A stretch of 64,000 nt of DNA, taken from assembly GCA_020636375.1 (NCBI GenBank), contig JACJXZ010000005.1, positions 310,001-374,000 of the forward strand. Direction: 5' to 3'. Position numbers and translations under genes: made by a program. Each line of letters opens with the position of its first letter. Position 1 is the first letter of the stretch. The notes beneath the pieces were generated by a model, which searched no databases, was not told where the DNA came from, and saw only the letters and a program-made list of their open reading frames with translations. Positions 19,101 to 29,136 of the stretch are shown piece after piece. This DNA is from Lewinellaceae bacterium (GTDB lineage Bacteria; Bacteroidota; Bacteroidia; Chitinophagales; Saprospiraceae).

Positions 19101-22100
19101 AAGCTGTCCGGGATGCCGTAGGCGATTTCCGGCGTGAACGTGATTTGCTCGCAGGTGTCCGGCACTTCGCCCAGCGCGGCAACCGGCGGCTCGCTCACCC
19201 GCACCAGCGTGTCCCAGCTTACCCCGGCGCACTCGGCGTTGCTTACCACCACGCTCAGGGTATAGTCCCCGATGCCGCTGTCGAAGGTGATGGTGGGAGA
19301 GGCAGAGGTGGACGTCGTTATCGTCGCGCTGCCCGGGCCCGTCACCGTCCAAAGGTATTCCAGGTTGTCCCCGCCCGAGCTGTCCGTCACCGCAATGGAG
19401 TTGCCCACGCACACGAAGTTGGTGTCGATGGCAAACTGCGGCCTGGGGCCTTCCAGCAGGGCAAATGCCTCGCTGGCCACAGAGCTGCCGCAGCCGTTGT
19501 AGGCCGTCACCGACAAGACGTAATTGCCCGGGGTGCCGACCGTAATATCCACAGGGTAGAAATCGCCGGAGGCAAAAATTATGTCCCCCTGCCCGTCGAC
19601 GACCTCCCAGCGCACCGAGTCGATAAAGCTGTCCGGGATGCCGTAGGCGATTTCCGGCGTGAACGTGGCCTGCTCGCAGGTGTCCGGCACTTCGCCCAGC
19701 GTGGCAACCGGCGGCTCGCTGACCCGCACCAGCGTGTCCCAGCTTACCCCGGCGCACTCGGCGTTGCTTACAACCACGCTCAGGGTATAGTCCCCGATGC
19801 CGCTGTCGAAGGTGATGGTGGGAGAGGCAGAGGTGGGCGTCGTTATCGTCGCGCTGCCCGGGCCCGTCACCGTCCAAAGGTATTCCAGGTTGTCCCCGCC
19901 CGAGCTGTCCGTCACCGTGACGGAGCTGCCCACGCACACGAAGTTGGTGTCGATGGCAAACTGCGGCCTGGGGCCTTCCAGCAGGGCAAATGCCTCGCTG
20001 GCCACAGAGCTGCCGCAGCCGTTGTAGGCCGTCACCGACAAGGCGTAACTGCCCGGGGTGCCGATGCTGATATCCGCAGGGTAGAAATCGCCGGAGGCAA
20101 AAACTATGTCGCCCTGCCCGTCGACGACCTCCCAGCGCACCGAGTCGATAAAGCTGTCCGGGATGCCGTAGGCGATGTCCGGCGTAAACGTGACCTGCTC
20201 GCAGGTGTCCGGCACTTCGCCCAGCGTGACAACCGGCGGCTCGCTCACCCGCACCAGCGTGTCCCAGCTTACCCCGGCGCACTCGGCGTTGCTTACCACC
20301 ACGCTACACCACACGCTCAGGGCGTAGTCCCCGATGCCGCTGTCGAACGTGATTACCGGCGAAGCCGACGTGTCCGTCGCTATCGTCGCGCTGCCCGGCC
20401 CGTCACCGTCCAGGCGTATTGCAGCGCGTCTCCGCCCGAGCTGTCCGTCACCGTGACGGAGCTGCCCACGCACACGAAGTTGGTGTCGATGGCAAACTGC
20501 GGGCTGGGGCCTTCCAGCAGGGCAAATGCCTCGCCCGCTGTACCACAGAGCTGCCGCAGCCGTTGTACGCCGTCACCGACAAGGCGTAACTGCCCGCGCC
20601 AGTTATGGTTATCGGGCCGGGCTGCAAGTCCGCAGAAGCATAAACCGTGGCGCCCGCGCCGTCGGTGATTTCCCAGCGCACCGAGTCGAGGAACGCGTCC
20701 GGGATGCCGTAGGTTATGTCCGGCGTGAACGTAACCTGCTCGCAGGCGTCCGGCACTTCGCCTAGCGTGACAACCGGCGGCTCGCTCACCCGCACCAGCG
20801 TGTCCCAGCTTACCCCGGCGCACTCGGCGTTGCTCACCACCACGCTCAGGGTATAGTCCCCGATGCCGTTGTCGAAGGTGATGGTGGGAGAGGCAGAGGT
20901 GGGCGTCGTTATCGTCGCGCTGCCCGGGCCCGTCACCGTCCAAAGGTATTCCAGGTTGTCCCCGCCCGAGCTGTCCGTCACCGCAATGGAGTTGCCCACG
21001 CATACGAAGTTGGTGTCGATGGCAAACTGCGGGCTGGGGCCTTCCAGCAGGGCGAACGGCTCCGTGGCCACAGAGCTGCCGCAGCCGTTGTACGCCGTCA
21101 CCGACAAGGCGTAACTGCCCGCGCCCGTTATGGTTATCGGGCCGGGCTGCAAGTCCGCAGAAGCATACACCGTGGCGCCCGTGCCGTCGGTGATTTCCCA
21201 GCGCACCGAGTCGAGGAACGCGCCCGGGATGCCGTAGGTTATGTCCGGCGTGAACGTCACCTGCTCGCAGGCGTCCGGCACTTCGCCCAGCGTGGCAACC
21301 GGCGGCTCGCTCACCCGGACCAGCGTGTCCCAGCTTACCCCGGCGCACTCGGCGTTGCTTACAACCACGCTCAGGGTATAGTCCCCGATGCCGCTGTCGA
21401 AGGTGATGGTGGGGGAGAGGCAGAGGTGGGCGTCGTTATCGTCGCGCTGCCAGGCCCGTCACCGTCCAAAGGTATTCCAGGTTGTCCCCGCCCGAGCTGT
21501 CCGTCACCGCAATGGAGTTGCCCACGCACACGAAGTTGGTGTCGATGGCAAACTGCGGGCTGGGGCCTTCCAGCAGGGCAAATGCCTCGCTGGCCACAGA
21601 GCTGCCGCAGCCGTTGTACGCCGTCACCGACAAGGCGTAACTGCCCGCGCCCGTTATGGTTATCGGGCCGGGCTGCAAGTCCGCAGAAGCATACACCGTG
21701 GCGCCCGTGCCGTCGGTGATTTCCCAGCGCACCGAGTCGAGGAACGCGTCCGGGATGCCGTAGGTTATGTCCGGCGTGAACGTAACCTGCTCGCAGGCGT
21801 CCGGCACTTCGCCTAGCGTGACAACCGGCGGCTCGCTCACCCGGACCAGGGTGTCCCAGCTTACCCCGGCGCACTCGGCGTTGCTTACAACCACGCTCAG
21901 GGTATAGTCCCCGATGCCGCTGTCGAAGGTGATGGTGGGCGAGGCAGAGGTGGGCGTCGTTATCGTCGCGCTGCCCGGGCCCGTCACCGTCCAAAGGTAT
22001 TCCAGGTTGTCCCCGCCCGAGCTGTCCGTCACCGCAATGGAGTTGCCCACGCACACGAAGTTGGTGTCGATGGCAAACTGCGGGCTGGGGCCTTCCAGCA

Positions 22101-25100
22101 GGGCGAACGGCTCCGTGGCTACAGAGCTGCCGCAGCCGTTGTACGCCGTCACCGACAAGGCGTAACTGCCCGCGCCCGTTATGGTTATCGGGCCGGGCTG
22201 CAAGTCCGCAGAAGTATAAACTGTAGTGCCCGTGCCGTCGGTGATTTCCCAGCGCACCGAGTCGAGGAACGCGTCCGGGATGCCGTAGGTTATGTCCGGC
22301 GTGAACGTAACCTGCTCGCAGGCGTCCGGCACTTCGCCTAGCGTGACAACCGGCGGCTCGCTCACCCGGACCAGGGTGTCCCAGCTTACCCCGGCGCACT
22401 CGGCGTTGCTTACAACCACGCTCAGGGTATAGTCCCCGATGCCGCTGTCGAAGGTGATGGTGGGCGAGGCAGAGGTGGGCGTCGTTATCGTCGCGCTGCC
22501 CGGGCCCGTCACCGTCCAAAGGTATTCCAGGTTGTCCCCGCCCGAGCTGTCCGTCACCGCAATGGAGTTGCCCACGCACACGAAGTTGGTGTCGATGGCA
22601 AACTGCGGGCTGGGGCCTTCCAGCAGGGCAAATGCCTCGCTGGCCACAGAGCTGCCGCAGCCGTTGTACGCCGTCACCGACAAGGCGTAACTGCCCGCGC
22701 CCGTTATGGTTATCGGGCCGGGCTGCAAGTCCGCAGAAGCATACACCGTGGCGCCCGTGCCGTCGGTGATTTCCCAGCGCACCGAGTCGAGGAACGCGTC
22801 CGGGATGCCGTAGGATACCTGCGGAGCGAAGATCGCCTGTTCGCAATCATCGTTAACCGGGCCCAGGGTGACGGCCGGCGGGGTACTGACCCGCACCGGG
22901 AATACCCGTTCCAGGCTATCGCAAACAGGGTTACCCACAACCACCCGGATCTCGTAGTCGCCGATGCCGGCGTTAGCAAAGTCAAAAGTTGGCGCCGGGG
23001 AATCCGGGTCTATAATGGTTACTGCATTGGGCGTAGCTGTCCAGAAGTAGGTCAGGTCGTCGCCGGTAGAGTTATTGATCGCGCTGATGGTTCCCCCGGT
23101 GCAAACAAAACCGGCTTCCAGGGCAATGTCGAGTTCGGGGCCTTCCAGGACGCGGAACTCCTCGGTATCCGTACCGGTTCCGCAGGCATTGGTTGCCATC
23201 AGGGTGATGGTGTGCAAGCCGGTTCCGAAGCTGACGCTACCAGGATTGGCGGTATTGGCAGAAGTGGGCGTGCCGGTTGGAAAGGACCAGGAATAGGACT
23301 GTATGGGAGCATCGCAGCCCAGCCCGGTGAAGGTGGGCGTCAGGATGGCATTGTCGCAAAATTCGCCGATAGAATCGATTACGACCTGCGGGGGTTCTCC
23401 CACGACGACGGTTTGCATGCTCGTCACGGTATTGCACGGGTTGGAGACTTCCAGGATGATCTCGTAAGTACCCGACCTCAGAAAGCGGAAAGTTGCGTTG
23501 ACAGAATTGGAGTCGCTGGAGACGAATTCGAAGACGCCGGCATCCTGGTGGCACTCGGCGCCGGCAAAGTTCACCCGCCAGGTGTAATCCGCCGCCTCAC
23601 AGTTGCCCAGGGTGTTCGATGTATTAACGGCGGCGACTTCGAGATTGACACAGCCCACCGTATTGTCGAGCGTAAAGGAGGAAACCGGCGAGTCCAGCAC
23701 GCAGACCTGCACCATGCTGCTGTCCTCACACATATTGGCGTCCTGGAAATGGTAAGTCACGGTATAAACGCCGGAATTTGGAGCGTTAAACAATCCGGAA
23801 GGGCTAATGACGCCGGGGCCCGTCCAGAATCCCGTGCCCCCGTTTCCATCTGCCGGCGTACCGGCCAACTGGAGGCTTTCGCCGGCGCAAACCGTTTGCT
23901 CCTCTCCGGCATCGACCACAGGAAGGGGGTGCACGATAACCGTGGCTGTATCATAATTGACACAATCGTTGGCGTCGGTTCCCGTAACGACGTAGTCGAA
24001 GCTGCCGGCCATATCCGGAGTGACGACGACCTGAGCGCCGGTAGCCATATTCAGATAAGTGGAGGGCGACCACTGGTAGGCCTGGGCGCCGCTGGCGGCC
24101 AGAACCGCCGACTGGCCGATACACACTTCCGCCGGGTCGGGGTTGATCGCCACCGGCGGCAGGTCGTAGACGACGGCCATAACCGAAGTATCGTTAACGC
24201 AGCCGGAGACGATATCGGTGACGGTCAGGAAGTACTCGCCGGAGTTCAGCGTGGTAGCGTTGGGGATGGAGGGGTCCTGTTCGTCGGACACGAAGCCGTT
24301 GGGGCCCGTCCAAGAAAAGGTTAAGCCGTCGGCATTGGTGAGCGTAAACTCCAGGGTATTGCCGGTACAGATGGGGCTGTTGGAAGCAATATCCGGTATT
24401 TCGGGAGAAGGATAGATGATGAAACTCCGCGTGGCGGTTGTCATCCCGCAGACGTTGTTGGTGACGAGGGTAACGGTATACGTCTGCGGCACGCCGGTGT
24501 TGTTGATGTAGGTAACGGAACCCGGGTTCGTTCCTGAACCGGCAGAGGGGTTGCCGCCCGGAAATTGCCAGGTATAGGAAGGCGGAATGGTATCGTTGCA
24601 ACTGCTGCTGGCCTGGATGGTTGGCGTGACGACGGCCATGTCACAAAAATTCGGGATGGAGTCGATGAAAGAGACGGGAGCATTGGCGATGGTAACCGTC
24701 CGGGAGGCAGTATCAATGCCGCAGCGGTTGTCCACGATCAGAATGACGTCATACACTCCTGGCGATTCGAACTCGAAGACGGGGTTTACAGAGTGTTCGT
24801 CGGTATCGTCGGTGAACGACCAGTTGCCGAGGGTGTCGCATTCGCCGCCCTGGAAGAAGACCTGCCAGGTGTAGAGGGTCGTGTCGCAACTTTCGAGGGT
24901 ATTGGATTCGTTGGAGGCTTCCACGACGTGAGGGAAGCAGCCGAAGTAGCTGTCCAGGGAGAAGGCCGCCTCGGGGATGGGGACGACGCAGATGGATTTG
25001 GTTAGGGTATCAGGAGGGCAGGAAGACGAAAAAGCAGAACCGTATATTAGCTGGATGTCATATTGTCCATCATTATTGAAGACAACGGTAAACCCTTCCT

Positions 25101-26238
25101 CTGAACCTGGGGGGAAAGGAGGAGATCCCAAATCACCTGAAATAATCTCGTAATCTACGCCTTCGACACCAGGAGTTACAGACCAAAATGAATTCATTTC
25201 ATCAGAGCAGGTGCCAGCAGACACAAAAAGCCCATTTACAGATTCATTTGTAACGGTAACCGTGTCGGTTTCGCATACTATCTCCGGATCAATGATAAAA
25301 TCAGCCATTGGCTCACGGTCCAGAGAAATACTGGTAGTTGAAGACAGGTCGTTACAGGCATTTGCCGAAACCATTGTAATGGTAAACTGGGTTGAGCCAA
25401 ATTCGCATGGGCTATTTGTGAATTCATACGGGAAAGTTGTCGTGTTAAGAGGATTGGTAAGCTGTGTGGTATCTCCAGACCCATCGTTGACATATATGGT
25501 ATAGATCGTCCCGGGCGCATCCTGTTCGATAACTTGCTGGTTAAACGCAAAATCAATGGTTGTGGGGACACATTTCAGGGAATTGGCAGGAGTGGAAATA
25601 CCTCCTGCCGCCGGAGCATTGCCATTGAAAAACGGAAAGGTATCTCTTGCCTGGCACCCCGAATTGTTTTCTACCACATATAGAATATTAAAGATACCTC
25701 TATCGTCAAAGGTATGCGTCGTGCTAATAAATGGATTATTAGCGCTGAAAGGGGGAGTTCCATCCCCCCAGTCAATGAAATAAGACTGGTTTCCTGTCGA
25801 GCCATTTGCAACGGTAAGCGTATAGGATGGGTCATCCGCTCTGGAGAAGCAATAGGCGAACGGAGGAGATATTAACGGCGTAGTAAGCACTACATCCGGC
25901 AGCGCCCCAATACTGATATTCACCGTCTGCGTAACCGTATCCGGTATGCAGTTGCCATTCACGATCAGGGTGACTTCGTAGGAGTAATTGCCCGCCGAAT
26001 CTTCGAAATACGTGTGTACCGGCATTTGCGCTGTGGAGGTATTGCCGTCCCCGAAACTCCAGTTGTAGTTCAGGGTATCGCTTTGGGCGCCGGGCGTGAA
26101 GGTAACGACATTACAGGCGGCGGAAAAAGTAAAATCCGCATTGCAATTCTGCCCATACCCTTTGCCAAACCAGCAGAAAAATCCGATCAGGCAGAAAGCG
26201 GTTACTTTTTCCGGGAGGCAACGCATTAGGAGTCTCAT
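10131..26238 (-). CDS. Giant PKD-repeat cell-surface protein with T9SS type B sorting domain (frameshifted in this assembly)
   Basis: One leftward gene of about 5,360 codons explains this whole stretch. It starts MRLLMRCLPEKVTAF with a signal peptide ending near GYGQ. Next comes a PKD domain (YNWSFGDGNTSTA) and many Ig/PKD-like domains. Sixteen near-identical 175-residue units follow, then more PKD domains (WEFGDGNTST, WDFDDGNTSEERDPVHRY). The end has the gliding-motility-associated type B sorting domain: GLYIPNILEPEN, YHIAVYARNGELVWES, GEWDGTFRGEPLPGGVYVWK. Such proteins are exported by the T9SS and held on the surface, like SprB. A PorP/SprF gene lies 32 bp upstream. Frame is lost by indels near 21453, 21415, 20533, 20400, 17902 and 17725. 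A 12-bp in-frame insertion lies near 20305. The total excess is 16 bp over 16,108. Assembly error is the likeliest cause; real decay is possible. Confidence 0.85.
14180..22850 (-). repeat. Sixteen tandem 525-bp coding repeats
   Basis: A marker in each unit (gatggtgggcgaag or a variant) recurs at 14563, 15088, 15613, 16138, 16663, 17188, 17713, 18237, 18762, 19287, 19812, about 20345, 20878, 21403, 21929 and 22454, a period of exactly 525 bp apart from the indels. Each unit encodes two Ig-like domains, one around DSVRWEVVDGQGDIVFASGD and one around FVCVGSSVTVTDSSGGD. Divergent versions flank both ends. Units differ by blocks. Those upstream of about 20.6 kb carry ITDGTGATVYASADLQPGP, and the rest carry VVDGQGD plus one of three versions of the following strand. 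The block pattern suggests unequal exchange or gene conversion. Confidence 0.92.
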
Positions 26239-26270
26239 GAAGCGTGTTTTAATTGTTTTCGTTTTGTTTT

Positions 26271-27488
26271 TCAGAACCTGACGGGGCAGTCGCCGTTATA
26301 GAGCTCGAACTTGCCCAGTTCCGCCCCGCAGAAGTCGTTCCGGCGGTCTTTGCCGAAGGAGGCGCGGAAGTGCAGTTCGAAGACGCCGAGGGTATTGTCC
26401 TGGGTCAGGCCGCCGACGCCGATGTCGTAGGACAGGCCGAGGACGATGCCGCTGGGGCGGTTTTTCCAGGTACGCCCGCGAGAGAAGACGGTGCGCAGGT
26501 CCAGCCCGGCGTTGAGGATGAGGCTGGTGGTGTTTTTGGTCAGGAAGTTGCCGTCGAAGAGGTTGTTGGGTGGCGGGGCTTTGTAGTAGCGGGTGTTGCC
26601 CTGAAGGAACAGGCCGCTGTAGACGCCTTTGGAGAGGACGTAAGCGCCCAGGGTATAGAGGTTGAAGTTGCCCTGCGCCTGGTGGTCCCAGCGGAACTGC
26701 GGCGCCAGGTAGATGGGCTGCTTGTTGCCGGCGAACTGGAAGATCTTCTGGGTGAAGCCGGCGTGCAGGGTAGTGCGCATCGGCAGGTTGAACTCGCCCG
26801 CGCCGTCGCGGATGGACTCGTTGGGTTCGTTGACGTTGCTGAAGCTGAAGCCCAGGGTGAAGAGGTTGTCGTTGTACCTGCTTTTTTTGATGTATCCCCG
26901 GACCATGATTCCGGCGTTGATGTTCATGAACCAGGCGCTGGACAGGTTGAGGACGGCGGGGTTGCCGACCAGGCCGACGACCGGGTCCAACTGGGAGGAA
27001 TAGATGAAGTAGTTGCCGTCGAGGTTGCGCTGCAGGAGGCTCACCTGAGCGCCGAGGCGGATGTCGAGGCGCTGCAGGTCGGCCCGGGAATTGCGGCGGG
27101 TCAGGGAGTTGCCCAGCTGCACCTCGTTGCTGAAGGCGAAGGAAAAACCCTGGGTTTCCAGGGGCGTATTTCCCGCTTCGTCCTTAAAGGCAGCCAGGCC
27201 CAGGCCGAAGTTCAGGCCGTCCAGCTCCCAGATGCAGGGCAGCTGCAGCCCGGTTGACACCAGGTAGGTGCGGTAACTGTCTTTAAAGGTGGACACGTCG
27301 CCGTCCGGCAGGCCGAACCATTGGTCTCGGTAGCTCAGCTCTACCGACCCGCCGGGGTCGAAGCCGGCGTAGGCGGGGTTGAGGTACATCCGGCTGGCGT
27401 AGAACTGGGAGAAGTAGGGGTCCTGAGCGCCGACAGGGCGGGAAAAAATCAGGATTACTACAAATACAAACAGGTAAAGGTGCTTCAT
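26271..27488 (-). CDS. PorP/SprF family T9SS-associated outer-membrane protein
   Basis: This 405-residue protein has a signal peptide (MKHLYLFVFVVILIFSRPVGA) followed by the family signature QDPYFSQFYASRMYLNPAYAG. Strands ending in aromatic residues run through to a C-terminal GVGGLTQDNTLGVFELHFRASF. PorP/SprF proteins are outer-membrane barrels needed for secretion or anchoring of T9SS cargo. SprF-like members are paired with cargo bearing type B sorting domains. Here the gene lies 32 bp upstream of the giant type B protein on the same strand, so it is very probably its dedicated partner. The internal Met at 27488 is preferred over the one two codons upstream. Confidence 0.93.
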   Translation of the reverse strand: MKHLYLFVFVVILIFSRPVGAQDPYFSQFYASRMYLNPAYAGFDPGGSVELSYRDQWFGLPDGDVSTFKDSYRTYLVSTGLQLPCIWELDGLNFGLGLAAFKDEAGNTPLETQGFSFAFSNEVQLGNSLTRRNSRADLQRLDIRLGAQVSLLQRNLDGNYFIYSSQLDPVVGLVGNPAVLNLSSAWFMNINAGIMVRGYIKKSRYNDNLFTLGFSFSNVNEPNESIRDGAGEFNLPMRTTLHAGFTQKIFQFAGNKQPIYLAPQFRWDHQAQGNFNLYTLGAYVLSKGVYSGLFLQGNTRYYKAPPPNNLFDGNFLTKNTTSLILNAGLDLRTVFSRGRTWKNRPSGIVLGLSYDIGVGGLTQDNTLGVFELHFRASFGKDRRNDFCGAELGKFELYNGDCPVRF

Positions 27489-27864
27489 GGCCATTCAGGT
27501 GTTCAGGTCATCAATCATATCCGCCCGGCGGGGCAGATAAAAGCAACATTTTTTTGTATCTGACGCTCTCTGATTAGGGCCCTGATCGTGCAGGACTGTC
27601 TGGAAAGGGCATGCCTGAAAAGTGGCACGCTCGGCGGCAGGCAATTATTCTGCCGGCAATTCGAATGGGATTACAAGATGATTAACAATGATGCCGTGAA
27701 GAAAATAAATATTGCGAACATATACAAACGCCGGACAGGATAATGAAAAAATTTAACATTGCCGTACAAGGAGGGGGAGACGGAAATGGCATTGTTTTCT
27801 GGTTGTTACTGATTGGGGGACAGGGAGATATTTCTCGGCCGGGATGATGTGTGGGCAGACAGGA

Positions 27865-27988
27865 TGAACAGGATTAACAAGATTGGGGGGCCACGGGTTT
27901 TGGGTAGACAGGATTTACCCTGTGAAATAGCTCCGAGAGAGCTGCCAATTATTTCACAGGGTGAACAGGATTAACAAGATTGGGGGGC
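27865..27988. repeat. Direct repeat of a 27-bp word around a hairpin
   Basis: An identical 27-bp word containing acaggattaacaagattg occurs at 27865-27891 and 27962-27988. Between them a 12-bp inverted repeat (accctgtgaaat at 27917-27928, complement at 27951-27962) forms a hairpin. No gene is seen in the 530-bp gap between the PorP/SprF and pdxH genes. Confidence 0.7.
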
Positions 27989-28019
27989 ACTTCATTCCGG
28001 CCGAAACCAGCCCCCTCCC

Positions 28020-28664
28020 TCAGGGCGCCAGCCGTTCGACCTGCCAGTTGCCGTTTTCATCCAGGCGGTACCGGATGCGGTCGTGCAGGCGGTTGCTCCG
28101 GCCCTGCCAGAATTCCACGACGGTGGGTTCCAGCACATAGCCTCCCCAATGAGGGGGCCGGGGCAGGATTTCTGCGCCGGCATACTGCCCGGCCAGTTCT
28201 TCCACCCTTTTTTCCAACACTGCTCTGGAGGCGATGGGGGTGCTTTGGGGCGAAGCCCAGGCGCCGACCTGGCTGCCTTTGGGGCGGGATTGGAAATAAG
28301 CGGTGGACGACTCGGGGCTGAGCTTGCGGACGGGGCCTTCCACGCGGACCTGCCGCTGCAGTTCGTGCCATAGAAAGGCCAGCGCCGCCTGCGGGTTTTG
28401 TTCCAGCTCCTTACCCTTGCGGCTGTTATAATTGGTGTAGAATACAAAGCCTCCTTCTTCGATGCCCTTGAGCAAAACTATCCGGGCAGAGGGCTTGCCT
28501 TCCGGCGTACAGGTGGCCAGGGTCATGGCGTTAGGTTCAGGCACCTGCACCTGCACCGCCTGCTCAAACCAGGCTTTGAACTGAGCTAACGGGCTCTCGC
28601 TGACATCCTCCGGGCCCAGCGTGTAAGCAGTATATTCTTTGCGCAGTTGTTTGATGTCTACCAT
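28020..28664 (-). CDS. pdxH: Pyridoxamine 5'-phosphate oxidase
   Basis: This 214-residue protein matches PdxH along its length. It has MTLATCTPEGKPSARIVLLK near residue 48, FYTNYNSRKGKELEQNP for FMN binding, and AYFQSRPKGSQVGAWASPQS. The C-terminal block is VEFWQGRSNRLHDRIRYRL, with the Arg and His residues that contact the substrate phosphate. The enzyme oxidises pyridoxine- or pyridoxamine-5'-phosphate to pyridoxal phosphate using FMN and oxygen, the last step of vitamin B6 synthesis and salvage. The start at MVDIKQLRKEY fits the family better than the Met 15 codons upstream. It appears to be a single-gene unit. Confidence 0.96.
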   Translation of the reverse strand: MVDIKQLRKEYTAYTLGPEDVSESPLAQFKAWFEQAVQVQVPEPNAMTLATCTPEGKPSARIVLLKGIEEGGFVFYTNYNSRKGKELEQNPQAALAFLWHELQRQVRVEGPVRKLSPESSTAYFQSRPKGSQVGAWASPQSTPIASRAVLEKRVEELAGQYAGAEILPRPPHWGGYVLEPTVVEFWQGRSNRLHDRIRYRLDENGNWQVERLAP

Positions 28665-28819
28665 CGGTTGGCGTTTTATAGCAGTACCCAGCCTTTTACC
28701 GGCAGGCACTATCAGAAAACAGCCTTAGCAGGAAGTGGTTTAACCGGGCGGGAAAATGAGGGAGGTTTTGCGGATTATCGTTCTTTTGTCAGAAGCTGTT
28801 TGAACAAACTCATGATCCT

Positions 28820-28859
28820 GTCTAAAAAAAAAGCCCTGCCATGCTCGCACGACAGGGGC
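28820..28859 (-). terminator. Rho-independent-type terminator, leftward
   Basis: Read leftward, a GC-rich hairpin (gcccctg ... cagggc) is followed by nine T. It lies between the end of the RND permease gene and the start of pdxH and would end the efflux operon's transcript, although it is almost 280 bp past the permease stop. Confidence 0.6.
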
Positions 28860-28878
28860 CTAACGATAAACAAACACT

Positions 28879-28989
28879 ATGAACAACACTAAGATTTTAC
28901 GGATGGAGGATAAAAATTCGGGAGATGCCGGGTATTACGGCCTGAAATTGGAAAAACACTCCTCCGATCCAGATATTTTTACGCCATAA
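28879..28989 (+). CDS. Possible micropeptide (36 aa)
   Basis: A short rightward frame reads MNNTKILRMEDKNSGDAGYY, then GLKLEKHSSDPDIFTP and stop. It is the only coherent open frame in the 470-bp gap between pdxH and the RND permease. No family is recognised and coding is doubtful. The rest of that gap holds only the terminator hairpin and AT-rich DNA. Confidence 0.2.
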   Translation: MNNTKILRMEDKNSGDAGYYGLKLEKHSSDPDIFTP

Positions 28990-29136
28990 GCGCTTTTTTT
29001 ACCTGAATTCCCTTCTAACTACAAAGCAAAGGAATGGAACGTGTCTTTTCAGGACAAAAAACAAAAAATTGTGACATAGCAAAACGGGAGCCATCCCGAA
29101 TTTTTCCATTCAGTATGGCTCGCGTTTTGCCGCCAT

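Noticed and set aside
14421..20668. Long rightward open frames across the repeat array (for example 15684-17159 and 18833-20668), rich in Arg, His and Ala.
   Set aside because: They are the complement of the giant gene. Because each 525-bp unit is a multiple of three, one open unit makes all open. They lack signal peptides or recognisable domains, and the leftward frame encodes clear PKD-like domains.
10131..26238. Annotation as five separate genes, one per open frame.
   Set aside because: The frames are continuous in domain order and repeat phase, only the first has a signal peptide and only the last has a sorting domain. The breaks coincide with small indels relative to neighbouring units.
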